Below, piece by piece: positions 1-7,584 of a stretch of 64,000 nucleotides of DNA (positions within the stretch are counted from its first letter, which is position 1; each line of letters opens with the position of its first letter). Below the pieces are notes generated by a model that was not told where the DNA came from, searched no databases, and saw only the letters and a list, made by a program, of their open reading frames with translations. The stretch lies in assembly GCA_017477465.1 (NCBI GenBank), contig JAFUVU010000054.1, forward strand, positions 1 through 64,000. Reading direction: 5' to 3'. A program made the position numbers and the translations under genes. The DNA is from Bacteroidales bacterium (GTDB taxonomy: Bacteria; Bacteroidota; Bacteroidia; Bacteroidales; UBA932).

Positions 1-149
1 AATTGACACTTTTTTCAGGCTTTTTAATGCCTGCCTTCCGTCGTCCCTCAGGGACAGCTTACGGCAGATGTGATTATACGTAAAGTATTGAATATTAAAT
101 ATTAAACAAAAATATTGTTAATTTCTAACGAAGTATTGTAAGTAAGCTT
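1..149. other. Intergenic region upstream of dapA
   Basis: No gene is visible here. Two short hairpins can be drawn near the start: CAGGC/GCCTG around 17-34, and GTCCC/GGGAC around 44-56. The first half could be the tail of a neighbouring gene's terminator region. The stretch 60-149 is A+T-rich and probably holds the dapA promoter, but I see no clean TAnnTTTG box. I looked for a lysine riboswitch and saw no convincing fold. Confidence 0.35.
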
Positions 150-1022
150 ATGGAAAATAATCAGATAAAAGGTTTAGGTACTGCCCTTCTCACTCCCTTC
201 AAAGGAGAAGAAGTTGATTACGAGGCCTTTGCCGCCACTGTTGACTGGCAGATAACTACCGGTGTCGATTTCCTTGTCCCGCTTGGAACCACCGGCGAAA
301 CCCCCACCCTTACGGAATCGGAAAAACTTCAGGTACTGGAAGTTACGCTACAGCATGCCGCCGGGCGTCCCGTGGTTGCCGGCGTCGGGTCAAATTCCCT
401 CCGCGGCACTTTGGAGAATATGCGCCTTCTGCAGGATGCGGACGCCTTCCTGGTAGTGGTTCCGTTTTACAACAAGCCTCCGCAAAGAGGTATGTATGAA
501 TACTTTAAGGCCGTTGCCGCAGCAACGCCAAAGCCCATAATCCTGTACAACGTCCCCGGTCGCACCGGCTCCAACATAGAGCCGGACACCGTCCTGGCAC
601 TGGCGCGGGATGTGGACAATATCATCGGCATTAAAGAAGCCTCCGGTAAGTTTGAACAGGCCAAGGCTATCCTTGACGGCATGCCGGAAGGGTTCACGCT
701 TCTAAGCGGCAATGACGAGGACACCCTCCGCCTGATGGAAGCAGGTGCCGGTGGCGTTATCTCCGTGGCATCAAATGTGTTCCCATCGGCAATGGTGGAC
801 TTTGTCCGCGCCATGCAACAGGGCCGCTTCCAGGAAGCCCGGCAAATGCACGAAAGGCTGCTCCCCCTGTTCAAAGCCCTGTTCGTGGAGCCCAACCCCA
901 TCCCGGCAAAGGCGGCCATGGCCCAGCTTGGACTGATGGAAAACAGCCTCCGGCTGCCGCTTGTCCCGGCCGCCGAAGCTACGGAGCAACTATTGAAACA
1001 AACCTTGCAACAATTATTCTGA
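150..1022 (+). CDS. dapA: 4-hydroxy-tetrahydrodipicolinate synthase
   Basis: This cytoplasmic class I aldolase condenses pyruvate with aspartate semialdehyde, the first committed step of lysine and meso-diaminopimelate synthesis. The 290-residue product is of normal family length and forms a single TIM barrel. Family motifs are present: PLGTTGETPT near residue 44, LYNVPGRTG near 132 with the catalytic tyrosine, and IIGIKEASGK near 158 with the Schiff-base lysine. The ATG at 150 gives the expected N-terminus (MENNQIKGLGTALLTPF). Its stop overlaps the dapD start (TGATG at 1020-1024), so the two are probably translationally coupled in a lysine/DAP operon. Confidence 0.96.
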   Translation: MENNQIKGLGTALLTPFKGEEVDYEAFAATVDWQITTGVDFLVPLGTTGETPTLTESEKLQVLEVTLQHAAGRPVVAGVGSNSLRGTLENMRLLQDADAFLVVVPFYNKPPQRGMYEYFKAVAAATPKPIILYNVPGRTGSNIEPDTVLALARDVDNIIGIKEASGKFEQAKAILDGMPEGFTLLSGNDEDTLRLMEAGAGGVISVASNVFPSAMVDFVRAMQQGRFQEARQMHERLLPLFKALFVEPNPIPAKAAMAQLGLMENSLRLPLVPAAEATEQLLKQTLQQLF

Positions 1023-1798
1023 TGGAAATTACACTGGAAAGATTCAACGAGGTGCTGGACGCGCTGGAAAAAGGCGAAGTACGTGTAGCGGAGAAGGTTA
1101 ACGGCACCTGGATAGTCAATAAATGGGTTAAGGAAGTGATTCTGGCCGGTTTCAGGCTGGGCGCCGTCAAGGACATGTCCCAGGGGCAGTTCTCATTTTT
1201 CGACAAAGACACCTTCCCTGTCCGCCAATTCTCTGAGGCCGACAAGGTCCGCATCGTTCCGGGAGGCTCCTCCATCCGGCGCGGCGCTTACCTCGCCCCC
1301 GGCAGCATCGTCATGCCTCCCGCTTACATTAACGTAGGCGCATACGTCGGCGAAGGCACCATGGTGGACAGCCACGTCACCATCGGCTCATGTGCACAGG
1401 TCGGGCGCAATATTCATATCTCGGCATCGACGCAGATCGGCGGAGTGCTGGAACCTGCAGGCGCACTGCCCACCATCATCGAGGACGGAGCGTTCGTCGG
1501 CGGCAACTGCGGCATTTATGAAGGCACAGTCGTTGAAGAGGGAGCGGTTATTGCTTCGGGCGTCATAATCACCTCTTCCACAGCTATTTTTGACGCCACT
1601 AAAGGAGAGTTCATCGGCAGGAATGCCGACGGGCGCATCGTCGTACCCCGCGGCGCCGTAGTAGTGAGCGGTTCCAAACCCATAATCCGTAACGGAAAGC
1701 CCCTGGAAAGCGGCGTCCATCTGTATTGCCCCGTAATCGTCAAATACAGAGACGAAAAAACCGCCGGCAGCATTCACCTGGAAGACCTTTTAAGATAA
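1022..1798 (+). CDS. dapD: 2,3,4,5-tetrahydropyridine-2,6-dicarboxylate N-succinyltransferase
   Basis: DapD uses succinyl-CoA to acylate tetrahydrodipicolinate, which commits this organism to the succinylase branch of DAP synthesis. The 258-residue protein has a helical N-terminal domain (about residues 1-85). A left-handed beta-helix of hexapeptide repeats follows (about 90-200; for example GGSSIRRGAYLAPG, NVGAYVGEGTMVDSHV, IEDGAFVGGNCG), then the C-terminal substrate-binding segment. Many Bacteroidota instead use the direct DapL aminotransferase, so the presence of DapD suggests that the aminotransferase two genes downstream acts as DapC. No dapE is in the window. The gene overlaps the dapA stop by one base. 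Confidence 0.95.
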   Translation: MEITLERFNEVLDALEKGEVRVAEKVNGTWIVNKWVKEVILAGFRLGAVKDMSQGQFSFFDKDTFPVRQFSEADKVRIVPGGSSIRRGAYLAPGSIVMPPAYINVGAYVGEGTMVDSHVTIGSCAQVGRNIHISASTQIGGVLEPAGALPTIIEDGAFVGGNCGIYEGTVVEEGAVIASGVIITSSTAIFDATKGEFIGRNADGRIVVPRGAVVVSGSKPIIRNGKPLESGVHLYCPVIVKYRDEKTAGSIHLEDLLR

Positions 1799-1804
1799 GC
1801 GTTT

Positions 1805-2362
1805 ATGAAAAGACTGATCGCCACCTTTGCCGCCGTACTCGTATGCCTGTCGGCCCTCGCCCAAGCCACCATAGTTGGAAGCTGGACCTACACTGACAAA
1901 GAATCAGAAAACGCCAGCGAAGACGGAGTAGATGCCGACCTTAAAATGGAAGGCATCGACAACCTGCGTCTTGCCGCAGACGGCACCTACTTCCATGAGA
2001 TGATTGCCATCGTCACCATCGAAGGCAGCAAGGACGGCGAAACCGTAAACATGGGAATGACACTCACCGCATCTTGTACCGGAAGCTGGAACAATGCCGA
2101 CAGTCAGCTTGTTCTCACCCCGGACAAGAAAGCAAAGCCCAAGGTAGAGGTAAAGTCCGACGGTTTCCCGGCCATCCTAAAGGTTCTGCTCATAAATCCC
2201 CTGAAGTCGGAACTTAAGAAAACCCTCAAGCAGACAGAATATTACAAGATCATATCGGTGAGCGATAAACAGCTCGTCCTCAAGGATATGGACGCTCCCG
2301 GCACAAAGAAGCCGTCCAAGCCGGAAGATCTTAAAACTCAAACCTTCACCCGTGTACTTTAA
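1805..2362 (+). CDS. Small secreted protein, lipocalin-like
   Basis: This 185-residue protein starts with a clear signal peptide (MKRLIATFAAVLVCLSALAQA) and lacks a lipobox cysteine, so it is probably periplasmic. After the signal it reads as alternating beta strands (IVGSWTYTDKES, LRLAADGTYFHEM, TASCTGSWNN, LVLTPD, QLVLKDMD). Bacteroidota lipocalin-like domains that open with a G-x-W motif have this look. Function is unknown. It lies 6 bp after dapD, and the next gene starts with GTG inside its last codons, so it travels in the dap operon although nothing links it to lysine synthesis. Confidence 0.7.
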   Translation: MKRLIATFAAVLVCLSALAQATIVGSWTYTDKESENASEDGVDADLKMEGIDNLRLAADGTYFHEMIAIVTIEGSKDGETVNMGMTLTASCTGSWNNADSQLVLTPDKKAKPKVEVKSDGFPAILKVLLINPLKSELKKTLKQTEYYKIISVSDKQLVLKDMDAPGTKKPSKPEDLKTQTFTRVL

Positions 2363-3608
2363 TAAGTTCTTTTCGGCCGATGTCCCGTCCTTCCTGCGCT
2401 CGCCGGTCAGGGAGATTTTCAGGAAGGTGGACCTCAGCGCCATTTGCTCTTTCGCAGGAGGGTATCCTGCTGCGACCACATTCCCGCTTTCGCAGATTCC
2501 GTCGCTCTCAAGCACAGTGCTGGAAAAGTATGGCACCAAGCCTCTTCAGTATGGTGCCACGCAAGGCGTGCCGGAGCTTAGGGAAGTGATAGCTGGGCGC
2601 TACGGAGTGCCCGTTTCGCAGGTTCAGATTACCACCTCCTCCCAGCAGGGCATCGACATTTGCACCCGCATCCTGGCCGATCCGGGCGACGTCATCCTGG
2701 CCGACAACCCCGTTTACCTTGGCGCCCTGCAAAGTTTCAGGGCCTACAGGGCCGATGTGATGACCATCGCGGAGTATCTCCGGATGGAAGGAGGCACAGG
2801 CTCTGAAATCTGTGGGCATCCTCGGCATAATAAGAGGAAGGAGCCCGCAGCCTGCTGTGGGAGCGAAGCGGAGGCGATTTCAGGGTCTGTGCCCGCTTCC
2901 ATCGGCCCGGCGAAATTCATCTATGTGATTCCGGATTTCAATAATCCCAGCGGGCGGACAATGAGCTTGCAGGAAAGGGAAGAGCTGGTCCGGGTGGCGC
3001 GTGAGTTGGATGTGCTTATCGTGGAGGACAGCCCCTACCGGGAGCTGCGCTACTCCGGGAAACCCCTGCCCACCATCCGTTCCATGGCCCCCGAGCGCAC
3101 CCTTCACCTTGGCAGCTTTTCCAAAATCTTTGCTCCCGGGTTCCGGCTGGGGTGGATTATCGGCCCGGAGGAACTGCTGGAACAGATCTACGTCTGCAAA
3201 CAATGCCTGGACCTGTGCCCGCCGGTGTTCGACCAGTATCTGGCGGCCGAGTTTATGGGCAGCGGTGCGCTTGACGAGAACCTGACGCATACGATTGCCG
3301 AGTATCGGCAAAGGAGGGACGACATGGTTAACCTGCTGCAGAAGTACATGCCCGAGGGCGTTTCCTGGACCTACCCCGAAGGCGGGCTCTTCCTTTGGCT
3401 CACCTTGCCGGAACAAATTGACACAGTGGCACTTTACGACCGTGCCCTAAGCGCAGGGGTTGCCTACGTCGCCGGTTCCTTCTTCTACACCGACGGCAGC
3501 CACCGCAACACAATGCGCCTCAATTTCTCCTTCATCGACAAAGCAAAGATGGAGCCCGGCATCCGCCTCCTAGCCCAACTAATCCGTGGCACACAACTCT
3601 CTGATTAA
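2352..3608 (+). CDS. PLP-dependent class I/II aminotransferase, probable DapC
   Basis: A fold-type I aminotransferase of the LysN/2-aminoadipate (MocR-related) group. Visible motifs are TTSSQQGID near residue 90, FNNPSGRT near 196 in the substrate/PLP region, VEDSPYRELRY, and the Schiff-base lysine in LGSFSKIFAPGFRLGW. It sits between dapD and dapF, so transamination of N-succinyl-2-amino-6-oxopimelate is the natural guess; this rests on context, not on sequence. Translation starts at GTG 2352, overlapping the previous stop by 11 bp. Residues about 148-181 are an in-frame palindromic insertion absent from the family consensus. The C-terminus (GTQLSD and the stop) is encoded inside a 101-bp repeat element. 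Confidence 0.85.
   Translation: MYFNKFFSADVPSFLRSPVREIFRKVDLSAICSFAGGYPAATTFPLSQIPSLSSTVLEKYGTKPLQYGATQGVPELREVIAGRYGVPVSQVQITTSSQQGIDICTRILADPGDVILADNPVYLGALQSFRAYRADVMTIAEYLRMEGGTGSEICGHPRHNKRKEPAACCGSEAEAISGSVPASIGPAKFIYVIPDFNNPSGRTMSLQEREELVRVARELDVLIVEDSPYRELRYSGKPLPTIRSMAPERTLHLGSFSKIFAPGFRLGWIIGPEELLEQIYVCKQCLDLCPPVFDQYLAAEFMGSGALDENLTHTIAEYRQRRDDMVNLLQKYMPEGVSWTYPEGGLFLWLTLPEQIDTVALYDRALSAGVAYVAGSFFYTDGSHRNTMRLNFSFIDKAKMEPGIRLLAQLIRGTQLSD
2793..2893 (+). repeat. In-frame palindromic insertion in the aminotransferase
   Basis: The two ends are inverted copies of an 18-bp arm (2793-2810 and 2876-2893, 16 of 18 matching). The interior encodes about 34 residues (around SEICGHP... to SEAEAISG) in the open frame. 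The inner sequence closely matches the insertion in ksgA at 12728-12896: both contain CTCTGAAATC, CCTCGGC, ATAAGAGG, GCCCGCAGC and a block of nearly 20 bases starting GGAGCGAAGCGGAGG. The family resemblance is read directly from the sequence; mobility is inferred. Confidence 0.85.
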
Positions 3609-3688
3609 TAACGTTTTATGAAAATCAAGTGTGTCTTTTTGCCGCACTTGATTTCAGGAAGTGATTGTATGATAGATACTTACGTGCA
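3588..3688 (+). repeat. 101-bp double-palindrome element, copy 1
   Basis: The core hairpin is AAATCAAGTGTG (3622-3633) against CGCACTTGATTT (3643-3654), one mismatch. The ends are GGCACACAACT (3588-3598) and a decayed ACTTACGTGCA (3678-3688). Each end lies 34 bp from the hairpin, exactly as in copies 2 and 3. The left half encodes the last residues and stop of the aminotransferase, and the right half contains the dapF start codon at 3669. Confidence 0.85.
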
Positions 3689-4598
3689 TAGGTTGTTTAA
3701 GTTCTCCGGGGCGGGGAACGACTTTGTGGTGCTGGATGGCAGGAAGGCCGATGCCGGCGCTTTCCGCGAGCCGGAGCGGATAGGGCAGCTGTGCCGAGAA
3801 TTCGGCACCGACGGCCTGATGATTCTTGACGATGCCCCGGGGCTGGATTTCAGTATGGAATTCTTCAACCCAGACGGCAGTGGCGGCATGATGTGCGGCA
3901 ACGGCGGCCGATGCATAGTAGCCTTCGCCAACTATCTGGGTATCAAGCCTGCCGATGGTTCCGTCTATCGCTTCCAAGCCCCTGACGGCCTCCACCGCGC
4001 CGAGATTCTGGAATATCCGAAGGAGGGGGCCGACGGGTGCATCCTGCAGGCATCGGCCAAGGATTTCCCATGCTGGACGGTGCGTCTGCAAATGATTGAT
4101 ACAAAGGAATATCGGCCTTGCAAAGAAGGTTGGTTCCTGAACACGGGGACACGCCACTACGTGCAGTTTGTGCCGGATGTGGACGCGCTTGACATGGACG
4201 TCTGCGCCAGGCCCATCCGTCACGACGCAGAATTCCAGCCCATCGGCACCAACGTCAATTTCGTCGAGCAAAGGGCCGACGGGCTCCACGTCCGCACCTT
4301 CGAAAAAGGCGTCGAAGGCGAAACGCTCGCATGCGGCACGGGGCTCACCGCATCGGCCATAGCTGCGTTCCTCGCCGGCATCGGCCCTGCCGGGAAGCGC
4401 CTGGCCGATGTGAAGAGCGGCATCGGCACAGATGTGTCTGAAGGCACACCGGACAATTCCACCACCAGACGCATCACATATCGGCTCCAATGCCGCAGGG
4501 GCGACTGGCTCACCGTAGATTTCCTCCCCGGCGAAGGCTCCTTCTCCTCAATCCACCTTACCGGCCCCGCCGAGCTAATCTCCGTGACACGCAACTAA
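3669..4598 (+). CDS. dapF: Diaminopimelate epimerase
   Basis: DapF interconverts LL- and meso-diaminopimelate with two cysteines and no cofactor, supplying both lysine and peptidoglycan. Both cysteine motifs are present: MMCGNGGRC near residue 76 and ETLACGTGLTASA near 220. The N-terminal KFSGAGNDFVVLDGR is the standard substrate-binding segment. I choose the ATG at 3669 (MIDTYVHRLFKF). The upstream in-frame ATG at 3618 would add 17 residues read through the hairpin of a repeat element. At 309 residues it is slightly long, with an extended loop near residues 240-265. Its stop codon lies inside the next 101-bp element copy. Confidence 0.94.
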   Translation: MIDTYVHRLFKFSGAGNDFVVLDGRKADAGAFREPERIGQLCREFGTDGLMILDDAPGLDFSMEFFNPDGSGGMMCGNGGRCIVAFANYLGIKPADGSVYRFQAPDGLHRAEILEYPKEGADGCILQASAKDFPCWTVRLQMIDTKEYRPCKEGWFLNTGTRHYVQFVPDVDALDMDVCARPIRHDAEFQPIGTNVNFVEQRADGLHVRTFEKGVEGETLACGTGLTASAIAAFLAGIGPAGKRLADVKSGIGTDVSEGTPDNSTTRRITYRLQCRRGDWLTVDFLPGEGSFSSIHLTGPAELISVTRN

Positions 4599-4686
4599 TT
4601 GACCCTCAACGAATAATGAAAATCAAGTGTGGCAAAAAGTCACACTTGATTTCTGCAATACACTGATAATCAGAGAGTTGCGTGTC
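4586..4686 (-). repeat. 101-bp double-palindrome element, copy 2 (inverted)
   Basis: Outer ends are a perfect 11-bp inverted repeat, GACACGCAACT (4586-4596) and AGTTGCGTGTC (4676-4686). The core is a perfect 12-bp stem, AAATCAAGTGTG (4620-4631) and CACACTTGATTT (4641-4652). The loop reads GCAAAAAGT, the complement of the loop in copies 1 and 3, so this copy is reversed. It fills the gap between the convergent dapF and barrel genes and supplies the dapF stop codon (4596-4598). It may also act as a bidirectional terminator. Confidence 0.88.
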
Positions 4687-4691
4687 GAGGT

Positions 4692-7580
4692 TTACCAGAC
4701 CATATTCCAGGCGGCGCTTTGTGCGCGGCGGCTGTTGGCGGCATTCATCTTTCCGAAATTCCACTTGACGCCTATCAGGAAATAGCGGCCCATGACCAGG
4801 CGGAAGGCGTCTTCCTCATAGTTGGCGGTGACCGTATGGCTGCGGCCGCGGGTCTGGTTGAGTATGTCGTGCACGGTAAGGCTTATATTGAAAGCGCCGA
4901 TATTACGCGACACTCCCGCATTCCACTGCCATTCGGGCTGGTTGTAGCCCTCCTTGAAACCGGTGTAGAAATGATACGAAAGGTCTGTCTCCAGCTCGAA
5001 TTCGTGCGGAGTCACATAGCTTCCTTCAAAGCCCACATGACTTTCCGTAGTGTTCATATTCAGAGACTTATCCATTGAATAGCGGGCCAGGTTAGCCAAT
5101 ATCCCGGTATTGAGAACCAGCGAAAAACGCTCCGGATTGAACTTGAGGGAAAATGTTGCTCCGGGGCCGAACACGCGCGTTGTGCTTTCCGTGAAACCGC
5201 TCTCACCGCCATAGAAACGACTGCCCGACTCATCGCCCCAGAATCCCTCCATGAAGGCGCTGTAGTCGAACGCGTCCTTGTCCGGACCGGGAAGGCTTCC
5301 CATGGCCTGATAGCTGGCCGACGAAGTATATGTCAGATACCAGTTCACCGTAATCGACCATAGTTTTTTACTGTCCAGCGGCGTAGTATAACTGCCGTTC
5401 GCCCACAATTGGGCCGATGGTTTCCTGGCATTGACCGGAATGGAATACAGGATGCCTGAAGGGTCATACCACCTTGCATAACCAACTGGCGAAGAGGTGA
5501 TTTGCCCGAACAGGTTGACCATTATCGTAGAGAAGCGCTTAGTGTCATTCCGAGTCCAGCCGGCGTTGAGATAAGTGGTGCTGAACGGCCTGAGATAGAT
5601 ATTTCCCAGGGTAAGGCGGGAAAGGTCGGCAACGCTGAGCACCGGAAGCATGGCCGATGCCGACGGCTGCTGCACCCAACCCGACGCGCCGGCATAAAAG
5701 CGGTTCATTCCCGGATTGTACTGGAAACGCATCGCAGGGGAAACGTACCAGTCCCATTCCCCTACACCGGTTCTCTCCTCAATGCCGTAACTTTTTGATA
5801 ACGTTTCGTTTAAAGAGCCCGACACGGAGGCTCCCAGGGTAATCCAACTATGTTCCGACCACTTGTACTGGGTGGTGAAGGAGTAACGCTGGCGGGTATA
5901 GTTGTTCTGGCTCAGAGAGGAATAGTAGTCGTTGGGGGTGCCATCGGCCTCGAAGGCGTCGCGGGTGCGGTCTCTTCTGCTGTAGGTATAAGCGGCGGAG
6001 GCTGAGAGCAGCCATTTCTTGCCTAGCGGCTCGGTGTATTGAACTGAGCCTTCAAATCCATAACGAGTGCCCAAGCTGTTGTAGCGGAGGTCCCGAAGAT
6101 CGGCCGTAGCGCCGCCCACTTTAAGGAGGGAATACTCCGTACTTTCGCCATTGTCGCCCTGCCACGCTCCGTCAAGGTTCAACGCCAGTTGGCGGCCTTC
6201 TTTCCCGCCCAGGTCGCGGAAGGTGACATCGGCCGACAAAGATGCCGTCTTGCTCTTATTCAGGGCCTTGGAAGAGCGCTCCGACTCGTTGACAGTAACG
6301 GATTCGCGGGAGGTGAGGCTGTTCCCCTCCGACAGGGTGTTAGTGAATGAGTAGCTGAAATCGGGCCTCAGGTGGAACCAGACCTTGCCGCTTTCTTTCT
6401 GGAACTCGGCATTGCCGGTGACGGAGGAGGCATACTGCTTCCCGGTAGAACTACTTTCGCTCTCGAGGTCGCCGCTTTCCTGATAGGTGGTCCGAAGGGT
6501 CTTGTCGGCACTGTCAACGTCTGAGTATTTGGCGTTTACGCCGACGGTGGTCTCCACACCCTTGATGCGGGAGGTATTGGCGTTCACCCCAGCCTGGGCC
6601 GATGTGGACAGCCCCGACATGACGTCCATCCCCTCGTCTTCGTTGAAAACGATCACGACAGCACCGCCATCCGACACATTCTGCCCGCTGGCAATCACCG
6701 TCACCTGGTCCTTCTCGTTATAGGCCGATACAAGGGCATTCGCGCCCCATAGGAAGCCACGGTTGTCGCGGAGGGGTTCATCGGCCTTGGCGGCGGCAAG
6801 GGTGCTGCCTCCTTTGACTCCGGCATTGCCGAACCAGCCTTTTTCGTACTCTTTCTTGAGGCCTACGTCCAGCACTTTTTCACGCTGTCCGTCCTGCAGG
6901 CCCGTTGCACGGGTGCTTTCCGACTCCCTGTCGATCACCCTCACCTTGTCCACCACCGCCGCAGGGAGGTTGCTCAGCGCGGTGCTTTGGTCGCCGAAGA
7001 AGAAGGTGCGGCCGCCTACGGTGATTCGGTCTATCTCCTCGCCGTTGAATTTCACTTTGCCGTCTTCGGTGACTTCCATTCCGGGCATGCGCTTAAGGAG
7101 GTCCTTGAGCATGGCGTTGGAGCCCACCCGGAAGGAGGAGGCGTTGAATTCTACGGTGTCCTGCTTCACTACGATGGGATTGCCGATGTCCGTAACTGTA
7201 GCCGCCTGAAGGAACTGAGTGTCTGTCTTAAGGCGGATGGTTCCCATGTCCTCTTTGGCGTTACGGAAATAGCGCTCTTTGATAAACGGCTTATAGCCAA
7301 GCATTTCCACATGGAAGACATAGCTGCCGAAGGGGACGTCGTCGAGCGTGGCCTCGCCCTTGTCGTTGGACAAGGTGAAGTTGGTGATGGTGGTATCCTT
7401 GGACGGAACCACATACACGGAAGCGAAGCCCACCGGCTCGTTGGTGAGGGAATCCAGCACGGTGGCATGGATTTCACTCATCCGCTGCTGCCAGAGGTTG
7501 TCGCTCAGAATTACCACTTGTCCCCGCGCCGAAAGGCACAGGGACAGGAGAAACAGTACGGGGAGAAAAATCTTTTTCAT
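4692..7580 (-). CDS. TonB-receptor-like outer-membrane beta-barrel protein
   Basis: This 962-residue protein has a signal peptide (MKKIFLPVLFLLSLCLSARGQ), a carboxypeptidase-regulatory-like beta sandwich (about residues 35-110), and a plug-like domain (about 125-210, with FNASSFRVGSNAMLKDLLKR). A large beta barrel follows, rich in alternating aromatic strands and ending at an aromatic residue. It matches the Bacteroidota family of outer-membrane barrel proteins related to TonB-dependent receptors, not SusC. The substrate is unknown. An upstream ATG at 7646 lies inside murA, so I use the ATG at 7580 in front of the signal peptide, 4 bp after murA. Coupling with murA-murB-aspS hints at an envelope role. 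Confidence 0.82.
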   Translation of the reverse strand: MKKIFLPVLFLLSLCLSARGQVVILSDNLWQQRMSEIHATVLDSLTNEPVGFASVYVVPSKDTTITNFTLSNDKGEATLDDVPFGSYVFHVEMLGYKPFIKERYFRNAKEDMGTIRLKTDTQFLQAATVTDIGNPIVVKQDTVEFNASSFRVGSNAMLKDLLKRMPGMEVTEDGKVKFNGEEIDRITVGGRTFFFGDQSTALSNLPAAVVDKVRVIDRESESTRATGLQDGQREKVLDVGLKKEYEKGWFGNAGVKGGSTLAAAKADEPLRDNRGFLWGANALVSAYNEKDQVTVIASGQNVSDGGAVVIVFNEDEGMDVMSGLSTSAQAGVNANTSRIKGVETTVGVNAKYSDVDSADKTLRTTYQESGDLESESSSTGKQYASSVTGNAEFQKESGKVWFHLRPDFSYSFTNTLSEGNSLTSRESVTVNESERSSKALNKSKTASLSADVTFRDLGGKEGRQLALNLDGAWQGDNGESTEYSLLKVGGATADLRDLRYNSLGTRYGFEGSVQYTEPLGKKWLLSASAAYTYSRRDRTRDAFEADGTPNDYYSSLSQNNYTRQRYSFTTQYKWSEHSWITLGASVSGSLNETLSKSYGIEERTGVGEWDWYVSPAMRFQYNPGMNRFYAGASGWVQQPSASAMLPVLSVADLSRLTLGNIYLRPFSTTYLNAGWTRNDTKRFSTIMVNLFGQITSSPVGYARWYDPSGILYSIPVNARKPSAQLWANGSYTTPLDSKKLWSITVNWYLTYTSSASYQAMGSLPGPDKDAFDYSAFMEGFWGDESGSRFYGGESGFTESTTRVFGPGATFSLKFNPERFSLVLNTGILANLARYSMDKSLNMNTTESHVGFEGSYVTPHEFELETDLSYHFYTGFKEGYNQPEWQWNAGVSRNIGAFNISLTVHDILNQTRGRSHTVTANYEEDAFRLVMGRYFLIGVKWNFGKMNAANSRRAQSAAWNMVW

Positions 7581-7584
7581 GGAA

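Noticed and set aside
1-149. Lysine riboswitch upstream of dapA
   Set aside because: The available leader is short and I could not recognise the conserved lysine-riboswitch core; only two small hairpins are visible.
3618-3668. A 17-residue longer DapF starting at ATG 3618
   Set aside because: Those codons run through the hairpin of the 101-bp repeat; the protein starting at 3669 already has the full family N-terminus.
4692-7580. Barrel protein downstream of murA as a third SusC
   Set aside because: It lacks the SusC plug signature (ILVDG, ISILKDA, GANGVI) and has no SusD partner; it fits the general outer-membrane barrel family.
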